Shown piece after piece: positions 1 to 9,300 of a stretch of DNA of 64,000 bases; position 1 is the stretch's first letter; every line of letters starts with the position of its first letter. The notes under the pieces were generated by a model. The model was not told where the DNA came from and did not search any database. It was given only the letters and a program-made list of their open reading frames with translations. Made by a program: the position numbers and the translations under genes. The stretch is taken from contig NZ_CP071462.1 in the NCBI RefSeq assembly GCF_017352155.2, positions 3,100,001-3,164,000 on the forward strand, read 5' to 3'. The stretch comes from Haloterrigena alkaliphila. GTDB lineage: Archaea; Halobacteriota; Halobacteria; Halobacteriales; Natrialbaceae.

Positions 1-2433
1 CGCCGGGGTCCCCTCGCGGGCGTCCGCCAGCAACTCCTCGACGTCGTACCCCTTGACGGCGTTCGAGTTGTCGAGGATGCGCTGGAGGTACGGCTTGGCG
101 CGGTGTTCCTCCTCGTCGATGAATTCCCAGTAGTCGGCGAAGCGGTCGTCGCCGGTCAGTTCGGCGAGCTTCTCGGCGACCCCCTTGTAGTGCTGGGTGT
201 CGTTCAGCGTGTTGTAGATCCGGTCGATCTCCGTCTCCGGCATCGTCGTGATGAACGGGTTCGTGACGGAGGCGGTGATGTCGTGGACGTGGTGTTCCGC
301 CCACGAGTCCGCCGGGAAGACGATGTCGGAGTACTCGCAGGTCATCGACCACCACCACTCGTTGGTGAAGAACGCCTCGATCTTCCCGGTGCGCAGGGCC
401 TTCTCGATGATCTTGTAGGCCCCCTTCGCGTTGCCGAGGATGGAGTTCGACCCCGACACCCAGATCGATTTCGTGGGGGTGTGCATGTGCGAGTCGCCCT
501 GGAAGTACTCGCCGTCGACCTTCAGCGGCTTGTCGAGGTTCGTGTAGAAGTGCGCCGAGTGGGCGTCCCAGCGCTTGTCGGTCCGGGCCGGCTTCTCGGG
601 ATCGAGTTCGGGGTCGAACGGGTCCTCGTTGGCGTACTGGCCGACGCCGTTGAAGTACGCCATCCGGTAGTTCCCCGAATAGCTGCCGACGTTCCCGGTC
701 CGGTAGCCGACGTTTCGCGTCAGCGACGCCAGCAGGAACGCCGCGCGGCCGTGCTGGTCGGCGTTCGCGTAGTGGTTCGGCCCCATCCCGGTCAGCAACA
801 TCGTGCTCTGTTGGTTGTCGGCGAAGTCCCGGGCCAGGTTCTCGATCGCCTGGGGGTCCGTCCCCGTGACCTCTGCGGCCGACTCGAGGTCCCAGGTCCC
901 GACCAGGTGTTCCTTGATCAGGTCGAACACCGTCCGGACTTCGACGGTCTCGCCGTCGGCGAGTTCGACCTCGAACGCGCCCTCGATCGTCGCGGGAACG
1001 TCGAAGTCGTCGCCGATGTCGTCGCGCGTGACCGGCACGAACTCGCCGTTCTCGGCGTCGTGGACGACGAAGTCGCCCCACTCGCGGCGCAGTTCTTCGG
1101 TGATGACCTGGTCGTCGATATTCGTCACGTCGACGCCGGGTCGGTCCGCGTCGTCGCCGACGGAGTTCGTCTTCTCGAGGTCCGCGGGCTCGTAGTCCTC
1201 GGAGACGTCGCTGGCCCGGAGCAGTTCGTTGTCGTCCATCCGGACCAGCAGCGGCAGGTCCGTGTGCTTGCGGACGTACGCTTCGTCGTACAGCTCCTCC
1301 TCGATGAGGACGCGGGCCGCGCCGAGGAACAGGGCCGTGTCCGACGCCGGGCGGACCGTAATGAGTTCGTCGCACTTCGAGGCCGTCGCGTTGTAGTCGG
1401 TGAAGATCCCGGTGACCTTCGACCCCTTCAGCTTGGCCTCGGTCAGCCAGTGGCAGTCGGCCATCTTCGAGGTAAGGTAGTTGATCCCGTCGAGCACGAT
1501 GTGGTCGGCGTACTCGATGCTCGCGAGGTCGAAGTCGACCGTCTGCTGGCCGGTGACCATCGTGTGCCCCGGCGGCAGGTCGGTGTGGAACGAGTAGTTG
1601 TCCAGCCCCATCGCGCCCAGCGCCTCGTCCTCGGAGACGTCGCGGACGTAGTTGTCCAGCAGCGCCATCGAGTTGGCGTTGCGGTACTGGCCGAACAGCT
1701 TGATGACGCCGAGCAGCGGCATCCCGCCGCGGAACTTCATCGTCCGGACGCCGGCGCCCTGGGTCTCCTCGACGACCCGTTCGTCGTACCCCTGCTCGAG
1801 CAGCGACTGGACCCCGCTCTCGCCGCTGTAGTGGTCGGCGAGTTCGAGGAACGCCCGGGCCGCGTACTCGTGGGCCACCTCGTGGTCGACCTCGACGAAG
1901 TCGTCCTCGCCCCGCTCGGCGTACTCCTCGGGCATCGAGCCGTCGTCGTCGCGGGGGAAGCCGTCGTCGACCCACCGTTTGAACCCCGCGCGGATCATCG
2001 GGGCCTTGACGCGGCGTTCGTTGTAGAACCGCTCGACCATCGCCAGCCCCTTGTTACAGACGCGGGGGTCCCACCGCTGGGAGGACTGGTTCCCGTCGAG
2101 GTCGGTCGCCTCGCCGTAGTTCATCGAGGGGCCCAGACGGGTGATCTGCCCGTTCTTGACGGTCGCCTCGAGGTAGCAGTTGTGGGTGTCGTTTGGCGTA
2201 CACGTGAGCATGTAGGAGTCGTCGGGCTCCCAGATCTCCCGGTACTTCTGCTCCCACTCCTCGTTGGGATACTCCTCGAGGGGGTTCATCGGCCCCTCGT
2301 CGTCGGCGGTTTCCTCGCCGGTCAGGCGCCGATAGCCGAGGAACCCGAGTCCGGACGCGCCGGCGACGCCCGCCGCCGCGGCACCGAGTTCCCGACGGGA
2401 CAGTTCCAGCCCGTCGGCCTCCTCGTCACTCAT
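1..2433 (-). CDS. NarG-like molybdopterin oxidoreductase catalytic subunit, Tat-exported (3' end outside window)
   Basis: This is the first 811 codons of a large molybdoenzyme of the type II DMSO reductase family (NarG-like); the gene continues off the left edge. The start at 2433 gives a twin-arginine signal (SRRELG near residue 12) followed by an Ala/Gly-rich hydrophobic stretch, so it should be exported folded. Residues around 275-300 carry the DLPPG motif in which NarG Asp ligates molybdenum (Asp285 here). The N-terminal iron-sulfur motif is Cys78-x3-Asp82-x3-Cys86-x39-Cys126, unlike the His/Cys/Cys/Cys set of E. coli NarG. The motif CTPNDTHNC suggests a deep archaeal NarG-like clade rather than the usual haloarchaeal NarG. 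The substrate could be nitrate, but chlorate or another oxyanion cannot be excluded. A NarH-like electron-transfer partner would be expected just outside the window. Confidence 0.88.
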   Translation of the reverse strand, partial: MSDEEADGLELSRRELGAAAAGVAGASGLGFLGYRRLTGEETADDEGPMNPLEEYPNEEWEQKYREIWEPDDSYMLTCTPNDTHNCYLEATVKNGQITRLGPSMNYGEATDLDGNQSSQRWDPRVCNKGLAMVERFYNERRVKAPMIRAGFKRWVDDGFPRDDDGSMPEEYAERGEDDFVEVDHEVAHEYAARAFLELADHYSGESGVQSLLEQGYDERVVEETQGAGVRTMKFRGGMPLLGVIKLFGQYRNANSMALLDNYVRDVSEDEALGAMGLDNYSFHTDLPPGHTMVTGQQTVDFDLASIEYADHIVLDGINYLTSKMADCHWLTEAKLKGSKVTGIFTDYNATASKCDELITVRPASDTALFLGAARVLIEEELYDEAYVRKHTDLPLLVRMDDNELLRASDVSEDYEPADLEKTNSVGDDADRPGVDVTNIDDQVITEELRREWGDFVVHDAENGEFVPVTRDDIGDDFDVPATIEGAFEVELADGETVEVRTVFDLIKEHLVGTWDLESAAEVTGTDPQAIENLARDFADNQQSTMLLTGMGPNHYANADQHGRAAFLLASLTRNVGYRTGNVGSYSGNYRMAYFNGVGQYANEDPFDPELDPEKPARTDKRWDAHSAHFYTNLDKPLKVDGEYFQGDSHMHTPTKSIWVSGSNSILGNAKGAYKIIEKALRTGKIEAFFTNEWWWSMTCEYSDIVFPADSWAEHHVHDITASVTNPFITTMPETEIDRIYNTLNDTQHYKGVAEKLAELTGDDRFADYWEFIDEEEHRAKPYLQRILDNSNAVKGYDVEELLADAREGTPA

Positions 2434-2624
2434 CGTACCACCCCGCACGCGCGGTGCGCGGATGGCCGGCCGGGGAGTCGCTCACCGACCGATTCGGACA
2501 GCGCCGTTCGAACGGTGGTCGTCGGTGTGCCATCACGGTCGACACTGCGGACTCCACTCATTAACCAGACCCGCCCGTTCCCACGCGCTGGGGACGCTAC
2601 GGCCGAAATCCTCCGAATAGTGGG

Positions 2625-2633
2625 TTTTTATAA
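2625..2633 (-). promoter_or_regulatory. TATA box, candidate promoter of the NarG-like gene
   Basis: On the minus strand this reads TTATAAAAA in the 282-bp gap between the Mrp gene and the NarG-like start. Transcription would begin near 2600, leaving a leader of about 165 nt. I looked for the NarO-type site CGAA-N4-TTCG in the gap and did not find it. Confidence 0.45.
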
Positions 2634-2715
2634 CGGGTCGGGCGACGCTCGTAACGAGACGGTCCCCCGACGAGAAAAACGGATCGGCGAGAATCCGCGT
2701 CCGGCGGCGCCGGCG

Positions 2716-4017
2716 TCAGGTCGCCGGTTCGACCGCCGACCGGCCGCCCGCCTCGAGTTCGACCAGCCAGCCGTCGTACCCCAGGTCGTCCACGGCGGTC
2801 CGCTCGAGCGAGCGTCCGTCCCGCGCGAGGCTCTCGTCAACGACTTCGACGAGGTCGTCCGGGTCGCCCCGGAGCAGCACAGACACCGGTTCGTCGGCGG
2901 CCACGCCGAACTCGGTGACGACCTGCCGGTGGCACGTCTCGGGCGGGAGCCCCCGCAGGTCGATCGCGTCCTCGGGAACCCCCGGTCCGCCCTCCGTCTC
3001 GAGGAACTCGAGCACGGTCTCGCGGAGCGCGTCGATCGCCCGTTCGCCCGTCGTCTCGGGATCGGCGACGGACCGCGCCGTCGGCTCTCGCAGCGTTGGG
3101 TCGAACGGGACTGGATCGATCTCGGCGTAGGCCGCCTCGGCCACGTCCTCGGCGAGCGCGTCCGGCCCGCCGTCGAACGGCGTCGTTTCGCCCTCGGCGG
3201 CGCCGACCATATTGGGGACGACGCCGATCGTCGGCACGTCGTTGGCCGAGTACAGCGCGGCGGTCCGCCGCGTCGCCCGTACGCACTCGTCGGTCGGCGT
3301 GGAGACCAGCAAGCCGCCGTCCAGCGGCGCCTGCTGAACGATCGTGTAGACCGCGTCGCCGATCCCCGGCGGCAGGTCCACGAGCAACACGTCCCGATCG
3401 TCCCAGGCCGCGTCCCCGAGCAGGTCCTTCACGACGTCGTGGACCATCGCGCCGCGCCACGCGACGGGGCCGTCGTCGGCGATCAACTCGATGCTGACGA
3501 CCTGAATACCGTCCTCGGTCTCGACGGGCATCGGCTTCCCCGTCGGCGACGTCTGAACCGGTCCCTCGGCCTCGAGCAGGTCCGGCGCGTCGGGCGCGTA
3601 AACGTTCGCGTCGAAGACGCCGACGTCCAGCCCCGTCTCGGCGAGCGCGCGCGCCAGCGAGGCGGTGACGGTGGTCTTGCCGACGCCGCCCTTCGCGCTG
3701 CCGACGGCGATGATCGAGTCGACGCCGGAGACCGGCAGCCCGATTTCGGGAGCGTCGGCACCGGCGGCCTCGACCCGGACGTGGACGACGCCGTCGGTCG
3801 CCAGCCCGGCCCCCCGAAGCTGATCGGTCAGTCGGTCGGCTAACACGCGATCGACCGGCCCGAAGTCGACGGTGAACGTGACGATCCCGTCCTCGACGGC
3901 GACGTCTTCGATCAACTGCTCGCCGATCGGGTCGCCGCCCATGATCTCGACTTCCCGGACGCGATCGACGACCGCCCGCCTGATCGCCTCGTCGGTCAGC
4001 GGTGTCTCGTCGGTCAT
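2716..4017 (-). CDS. Mrp/NBP35-family P-loop ATPase with DUF59 and TusA-like domains
   Basis: This 433-residue protein is an Mrp-type ATPase, a family that carries and transfers iron-sulfur clusters. The N-terminal 90 residues are a MIP18/DUF59 domain. The deviant Walker A motif (KGGVGKTT) lies near residue 105 and the VDLPPGIGD motif near residue 200. The last 80 residues resemble a TusA/DUF2249 domain with LRGLPPETC. The CxxC that normally binds the bridging cluster in Mrp/NBP35 proteins is absent: after VVPNM the sequence runs GAAEGETTPF without cysteine. I chose ATG 4017 because the region upstream is non-acidic and unlike the family. It lies upstream of the NarG-like gene on the same strand, so a role in maturing that enzyme is possible but is inference. 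Confidence 0.88.
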   Translation of the reverse strand: MTDETPLTDEAIRRAVVDRVREVEIMGGDPIGEQLIEDVAVEDGIVTFTVDFGPVDRVLADRLTDQLRGAGLATDGVVHVRVEAAGADAPEIGLPVSGVDSIIAVGSAKGGVGKTTVTASLARALAETGLDVGVFDANVYAPDAPDLLEAEGPVQTSPTGKPMPVETEDGIQVVSIELIADDGPVAWRGAMVHDVVKDLLGDAAWDDRDVLLVDLPPGIGDAVYTIVQQAPLDGGLLVSTPTDECVRATRRTAALYSANDVPTIGVVPNMVGAAEGETTPFDGGPDALAEDVAEAAYAEIDPVPFDPTLREPTARSVADPETTGERAIDALRETVLEFLETEGGPGVPEDAIDLRGLPPETCHRQVVTEFGVAADEPVSVLLRGDPDDLVEVVDESLARDGRSLERTAVDDLGYDGWLVELEAGGRSAVEPAT

Positions 4018-4124
4018 GGTCGTCGGTTCGGTCCGACCCACTATTTCTCCCGTCGGGAGTTCCCACGGGGCGGGAACACCTCGCTCCACGGCCGACGCGG
4101 TCACCCGTCGCTGGCCGACCGTCG

Positions 4125-4580
4125 CTACTCGGTCCGGGCCGCTCCGGCGCCGCCCAGTACCAGCGTCGACACCCGCGCGTTTTCCTTGATCCGCAGGCCG
4201 CCGTCGGGGACGGACAGCGGGATCAGCGGCAGGTGCGAGGCTACCAGCATCGAGGGGTGGGAGCCGCCCCGGGCCAGCAGTTCGTTGCGCGGCTGCAACT
4301 GGACGGGGCCCTCGAGGTCGGTCAGGAACTCGTTGTGCTGGAGGACGTACTGCCCGCCCTCGAGGTCCCACCAGCCGTACTCGTCGTCGGGATCGCGGAG
4401 TTCGGTCGGAATCGGTTCGAGGTCGGCGTCCTCGAGTTCGTCGCCGCCGAAATCCAGCCGACCGGGAGCGGCGACTTCGTAGATCGCGCTGACGGTCAGG
4501 TCGACCCCGTGTTCGTGTACCTGTGCCGGTTCGTAGACGAGGTTGTCGACGACCTCGGCGAGCGGGTTCTCGGCGGACAT
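4125..4580 (-). CDS. dCTP deaminase/dUTPase-family protein
   Basis: This 151-residue protein has the beta-barrel signature of the dCTP deaminase/dUTPase superfamily: HEHGVDLTV near residue 18 and a PRNELLARGGSHPSM segment near residue 102. It is shorter than bacterial Dcd (about 190 residues) and does not show the full GRSSxARxGL motif, so activity on dCTP or dUTP is not assured. Start 4580 is favoured over an upstream in-frame start because the minus strand carries an AT-rich TATA-like run at 4606-4616, which places transcription almost at this ATG. Confidence 0.7.
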   Translation of the reverse strand: MSAENPLAEVVDNLVYEPAQVHEHGVDLTVSAIYEVAAPGRLDFGGDELEDADLEPIPTELRDPDDEYGWWDLEGGQYVLQHNEFLTDLEGPVQLQPRNELLARGGSHPSMLVASHLPLIPLSVPDGGLRIKENARVSTLVLGGAGAARTE

Positions 4581-4745
4581 ATCGGTCGCAGTGACGATGC
4601 GGAGCGGCAAAAAATATGTCCTCGAGCGGCCGTCGCGTGCATCGTCCGGTCGGGGAACCATCCCGCGATCGTCGCCGGCTGGACGTGTACCGATTCCGAG
4701 AGGTGTCTGACGAGGGGCAGACGCGCGTCAGAATACGATCACGTG

Positions 4746-4753
4746 ATTATATA
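4746..4753 (+). promoter_or_regulatory. TATA box of the 4778 HalOD1 gene
   Basis: ATTATATA ends 25 nt before the ATG at 4778, the spacing expected for a leaderless haloarchaeal transcript. Confidence 0.6.
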
Positions 4754-4777
4754 CCATAGAACGCCGGTTCGTTGAAC

Positions 4778-5041
4778 ATGCACGACGCAGACGAACTCTC
4801 GATGGCGATCGTCGAGGCGGTCGCCGAGCAGGAGGGTGTCGACGTGATCGAACTGGAACCACCGCTGTACGAGGCCATCGATACCGAGGCGCTCGAGACG
4901 CTGTTCGCAACGTCGACGGCTGGGGCCGACGCGTCCGTCACGTTCACGTACTGCGGCTACTCGGTCCGGGTCGACGGAACGGGTGACATTCGGCTCTCGA
5001 AGGCGAGCGCAGACGCGTCATCGTCGACAGTGCGCGCGTAG
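4778..5041 (+). CDS. HalOD1 output-domain protein
   Basis: This 87-residue acidic protein matches the halobacterial output domain 1 (HalOD1) pattern: an N-terminal helix (AIVEAVAEQEGVD), then IELEPPLYEAID, then a short beta region ending in FTYCGYSVRVDGTG. The domain is abundant in haloarchaea and is thought to act as an output or regulatory module; its biochemical role is unknown. The start at 4778 fits the upstream TATA box; a TTG six bases earlier is less likely. A paralog with the same layout lies at 60601-60894. Confidence 0.82.
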   Translation: MHDADELSMAIVEAVAEQEGVDVIELEPPLYEAIDTEALETLFATSTAGADASVTFTYCGYSVRVDGTGDIRLSKASADASSSTVRA

Positions 5042-5306
5042 TGGAATCCACTCGCGTCTCGGAGCGCAGTGTACTCGAGCGGGTCTCCGAGCGCGACGCT
5101 CTGAACGGCCTCCGAAACCCCGCCGGTCGCAGTCGCTACCGCTCGAGCCGCCTGCAGCGCGATTGGATCGTCGTTCGGTGGAACGACTGACGGTTTTCCC
5201 TCCGTGCACCAGTGTCATTCGAGACAATAATTCATCTAATATTAACATAGTTGATGGAGGTCTGGTGTGAACAGAACTAAGAGTCAGCACCGCGACAGAA
5301 CGGGCC

Positions 5307-6134
5307 ATGGTACGCCTCGAGCGCATTCGGGTCCATCCGGTCGCGGCCCTCGACGGAACGTCGGTTCAGGCGGTCGACCTCGACGGGAGCGGGCTCGCGT
5401 GGGACCGTCGGTACGCGATCGTCGACCGTCCACCGGGGTCGGGATCCGACGACGGCTTCGGCGCCCAGTACGTCGACCGGAACCGCGAGCGACGAATCCA
5501 CGACCTCGAAACCGACTACGACCTCGATCGGGAGACCGTATCGGTCCGCGAGAGCGGGGCCGACGAAACTCACACCTTCCACCTCGAACTCGACCGGGAC
5601 TGTTTCGCCTCGTGGCTCTCGGACTACCTCGGCTACCCGGTCGAACTCGTCCGTCTCGACGAGGCGTCACTACCGGGGGACGCGGCGAGCCCTGAGGCGA
5701 CGATCGTCGGCGACGCCACGCTCGAGAGGGTCGCCTCGTGGGTCGACGGGCTCGACGTCGAGGCGCTGTGTCGGCGACTCCGCCCGAATCTCGTCGTCGG
5801 TGACGCCCCCGCGTTCTGGGAGGATCGGCTCTACGACGCGTCCGAACGCGTCGTCCCCGTCGATATCGGTTCGGCAACGCTGCTGGGTATCGGCCCCTGT
5901 CCCGTCCCGCCGGACGACGCGGATATCGGGCGGGAGAGCGATCGGTTTCGGGAGATGATCGCCGAGCGACGGCAGGCGACGCTCCCCGAGTGGGCCCACG
6001 AGGCGCGATTCGATCACTACGCCCGTCTCACGGCCGAGGCGCTCGTCTCCGACTCCTCGCGGGGGGAGACCCTCTCCGTGGGCGATACGGTCTCCGTGGG
6101 GAGGGCGGTCACCGTTCCGGATCCGGCCGACTGA
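5307..6134 (+). CDS. MOSC domain-containing protein
   Basis: This 275-residue protein has the MOSC N-terminal beta-barrel (IRVHPVAALDG at residues 7-17) and a C-terminal MOSC domain (RLRPNLVVGDAPAFWE near residue 155, then GPCPVPPDDADIG near residue 197 with the conserved Cys, then RRQATLPEWA). MOSC proteins bind a molybdenum cofactor or transfer sulfur from pyridoxal enzymes; related bacterial proteins reduce N-hydroxylated compounds. No partner gene is adjacent. Start 5307 sits about 27 nt after a weak TAAG-type box, consistent with leaderless transcription. Confidence 0.85.
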   Translation: MVRLERIRVHPVAALDGTSVQAVDLDGSGLAWDRRYAIVDRPPGSGSDDGFGAQYVDRNRERRIHDLETDYDLDRETVSVRESGADETHTFHLELDRDCFASWLSDYLGYPVELVRLDEASLPGDAASPEATIVGDATLERVASWVDGLDVEALCRRLRPNLVVGDAPAFWEDRLYDASERVVPVDIGSATLLGIGPCPVPPDDADIGRESDRFREMIAERRQATLPEWAHEARFDHYARLTAEALVSDSSRGETLSVGDTVSVGRAVTVPDPAD

Positions 6135-6311
6135 GCGCGCCCGACGCGCCGTCCGTCCGCACTGGTCCGTCCCACCTGTACCGTCCCCGTCGCCATCGGC
6201 GACCGGAGTAGCCGACGAAAACCGGCCCGACAGGGGCCGAACGGGTCGGTAATTTTCACATCTGGTATTCGGGGCCAAAGCTCAAAGAGGTCGCTCCGAC
6301 TTCCCGATGGC

Positions 6312-9300
6312 ATGAACCAGGGTCTCGACATCGGACCGGGGACGATCAGGGTGGCCGCGGAGACGACGGCCGGAGACGCGATCGAGTCAGTGGCGTCGGT
6401 CGTCGTTCCGATTGACGACGCGACGCTCGAGTCGGCAGTCGACTCGCCGGGGGACGAACTGATCGTCGAGCGAGACGGCACGACGTACGCGGTCGGGCCG
6501 ACGGCCGAGCGCGTCGCCGACGCCGCGGACGAGACACCTACCTCGCTCTTCTCGAACGGCGTCCTCGCAGTCGACGGCTACGTCGAACCCGCATTCGAGG
6601 CGCTCGTCGACCGCGTGCTCGACGACGACGCACCGGCCGAACGGCTCTGCTACACGACGCCGGGATCGCTGATCGGCGCCGCGGAGCCGACCGACGCGCA
6701 CCGCGAGACGCTCGAGTCGGTGTTGGCCGATCGCGGGGTCGACGCGACCCCGATCAGCCGGGGCTTCGCCGTCGTCTACGACCAGCTCGCGGAGGACAAC
6801 TACACCGGACTGGGGATCAACGTCGGAACGCAGACGACCAGCGTCGCGCTGGTCTACTACGGCGTCCCCGCGCTGGCCTTCTCGCTCGCGAAGGGCCGCG
6901 AGTGGGTCGTCGACCGAGCGGCCGACGAGACCGGCCGGGAGCCGGCGGCGGTCGCCGACGTGCTCGCGGAGTTCACGCTGGATCCCGACGCGGCCTCGGG
7001 CGAGATCGAGAGCGCGCTGGCGGGGGCCTACGACGCGCTGATCGGCGACCTCGCGGACGCGATCGCGGCCGAAGCCGACGAGAACGACGTCCAGCAGGGG
7101 CTCGCCGTCCCGATCGCGATCGCCGGATCGGGGGCGCTCGAGGGCCTCGAGTACCTGCTGGGCGGCCGGTTCGACGCGGCGCCGCTGCCGTTTTCGATCC
7201 GCGGCGTGCGTCTCGCGGACGATCCCGCAGCCTGCGCCGCCAGAGGGGCGCTGGCGGCAGCAGCGGACGACGTCGACGCCTACGAGGACGTCACCTGGAA
7301 CGGAGATGCGAGCGACGGCGACGACGCGGTGACCGATGCGGCGACCGGCGCAACCGCCGACGCGATCGAAGCAAGCGATGCAGGCGACGGAACGTCACTC
7401 TCGTTCGACGCGCTCGAGGGCGCCGACGCGGACCACGAGCGCGCGGACGACGCTATCGATCAGTTGTTCGACCGGCTGGCCACCCGCGACGACGAGATCC
7501 AGTCGGTCCGGGCCGACCTCGAGTCGGTCCTCGAGGACGTCGAGTACGTCGAAGAGCGGGCCGCCGACGCCGAGACCGTCGCGGATCTCGACGAGCGACT
7601 CGAGGCGTTCGCCGACGACCTGCAGGACCTCGAAGCCGAGAGCGAGACCCACGCCAGCGAGGGGACGGTCGACGACCTCGAGGGCGACCTCGACTCGCTG
7701 TCGTCGGCCTTCGATGCGCTGGAGGACGATATCGACGGTCTCGAGACCGATCTGTCCGCGGACCTGGAGACGCTCGAGGACGACGTCGACGGCCTCGAGG
7801 CGGATCTGGCGGCGGACATCGACGCCCTCGCCGAGAGCACGGCGGACGAACGCGGGGCTCTCGAGGACCGTCTGGGCGCCCTGTCCGACGAACTCGAGAC
7901 GGTGGCCGACCGCGCGGAGACCCTCGACGATCGGACGGAGACGCTGGACGACCGTCTCGAGACGCTCCGAAGCGACCTGAGCGATCTGGACGCCGAGACC
8001 GCGGCGGCGGACGACCTCGAGGTCGTCACGGAGACGGTCTCAGGACTCGAGGAGCGCCTCGAAACGATCGACGACGACGTCGACCGAATCGGGACTCGCG
8101 TCGACGACCTCGGCGACCGGCTCGAGGCGCGGATCGACGCCGCCGAGGAAACTGCCGCCGCCGACGTCGAGCGGGTCGAAGCGGCGGTCGACGAGGATTT
8201 GGAGCGCGTCGAAACGACGCTCGAGGCGGAGATCGACGCCCTCGAAGCCGACCTCGAGTCGGTCACGGACCGAATCGAGGACGTCGACGAGCAGTGCGCG
8301 ACCGTCGACGACCGACTCGACGTGGAACTCGCGGCCGTTACCGATCGTCTCGACGACGAACTCGCGGCGGTCGACGATCGGTTCGAGTCCATCGACGAAC
8401 GGCTCGACGCGACCGCTGCGGACCTCGAAAACAGTCTCGCCGGCGTTCGGGACGCGATCGACGATCTCGAGTCGACGGCCGCCGAGGGCGAGCGAGTCGC
8501 CGCCGTCGAAGACGACCTCGCGGCCCTCGAGACCGAGTTCGACGACCTCCGGGACACCCTCGACGCCGTTTCGGAGACGGCGTCCGACCTCGAGACGCGA
8601 GCGGCCACCGCGGAGCGGGTCGACGACCTCGCGGCCGACCTCCAATCGGAGCTGACGGACGAAACCGACGCGCTCGAGACGCGGCTCGAATCGGTGGACG
8701 AGCGAGCTACGACCGTCGACGACCGGCTCGAGGACGTCGTCGAGGCCGTGGAGTCGGACGTCGACCGGATCGACGAGACCGTCTCCGATCTCGACGCCCG
8801 ACTCGAGGCGCTGGACGAGACGTCGCCCGCTGGGGAGCCCGTCGCATCGCTCCGGGACGAACTCGCCGCCCTCGAGGAGGAGCTGGCGTCGCTCGAGGCG
8901 GCCCACGACGAGACCGCCGAGACGATCGCGACGCTGGAGACCGATCTCGAGGGGACGGCGGACGCTGCCCTCGCGGACCGCGTCGACACCGTGGCTGCTC
9001 GCGTCGACGAGGAGGCGAGTCGGACGGACGAACTGGCGACCGGCGTCGACCGGATCGACGATCTCGCCGGCCGCCTCGACGACCTCGCCGACCGCACCGA
9101 TCGACTCGACGAGCGACTGAGCGATCACGACTCCCGATTCGAGGGGCAGGCCGAGACGCTGGCGGAACAGCGCGCGCGTCTCGAGTCGGTCGCCGCGGAG
9201 GTCGACGATCTCGCGGCGTCCGTCGAGACGCCGACCGACGGCTCGACGGTCGATTCTGTCACGACGGAACTCGAACAAGTCGACGAGCGTCTGGACGCGC

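Noticed and set aside
2434-2715. A NarO-type regulatory site upstream of the NarG-like gene
   Set aside because: I searched for CGAA-N4-TTCG and found none; only isolated half-site-like pieces are present.
103-3843. A 1246-codon plus-strand reading frame
   Set aside because: It is Arg/Val-rich and non-acidic, and it mirrors the NarG-like and Mrp genes on the minus strand, whose motifs are clear.
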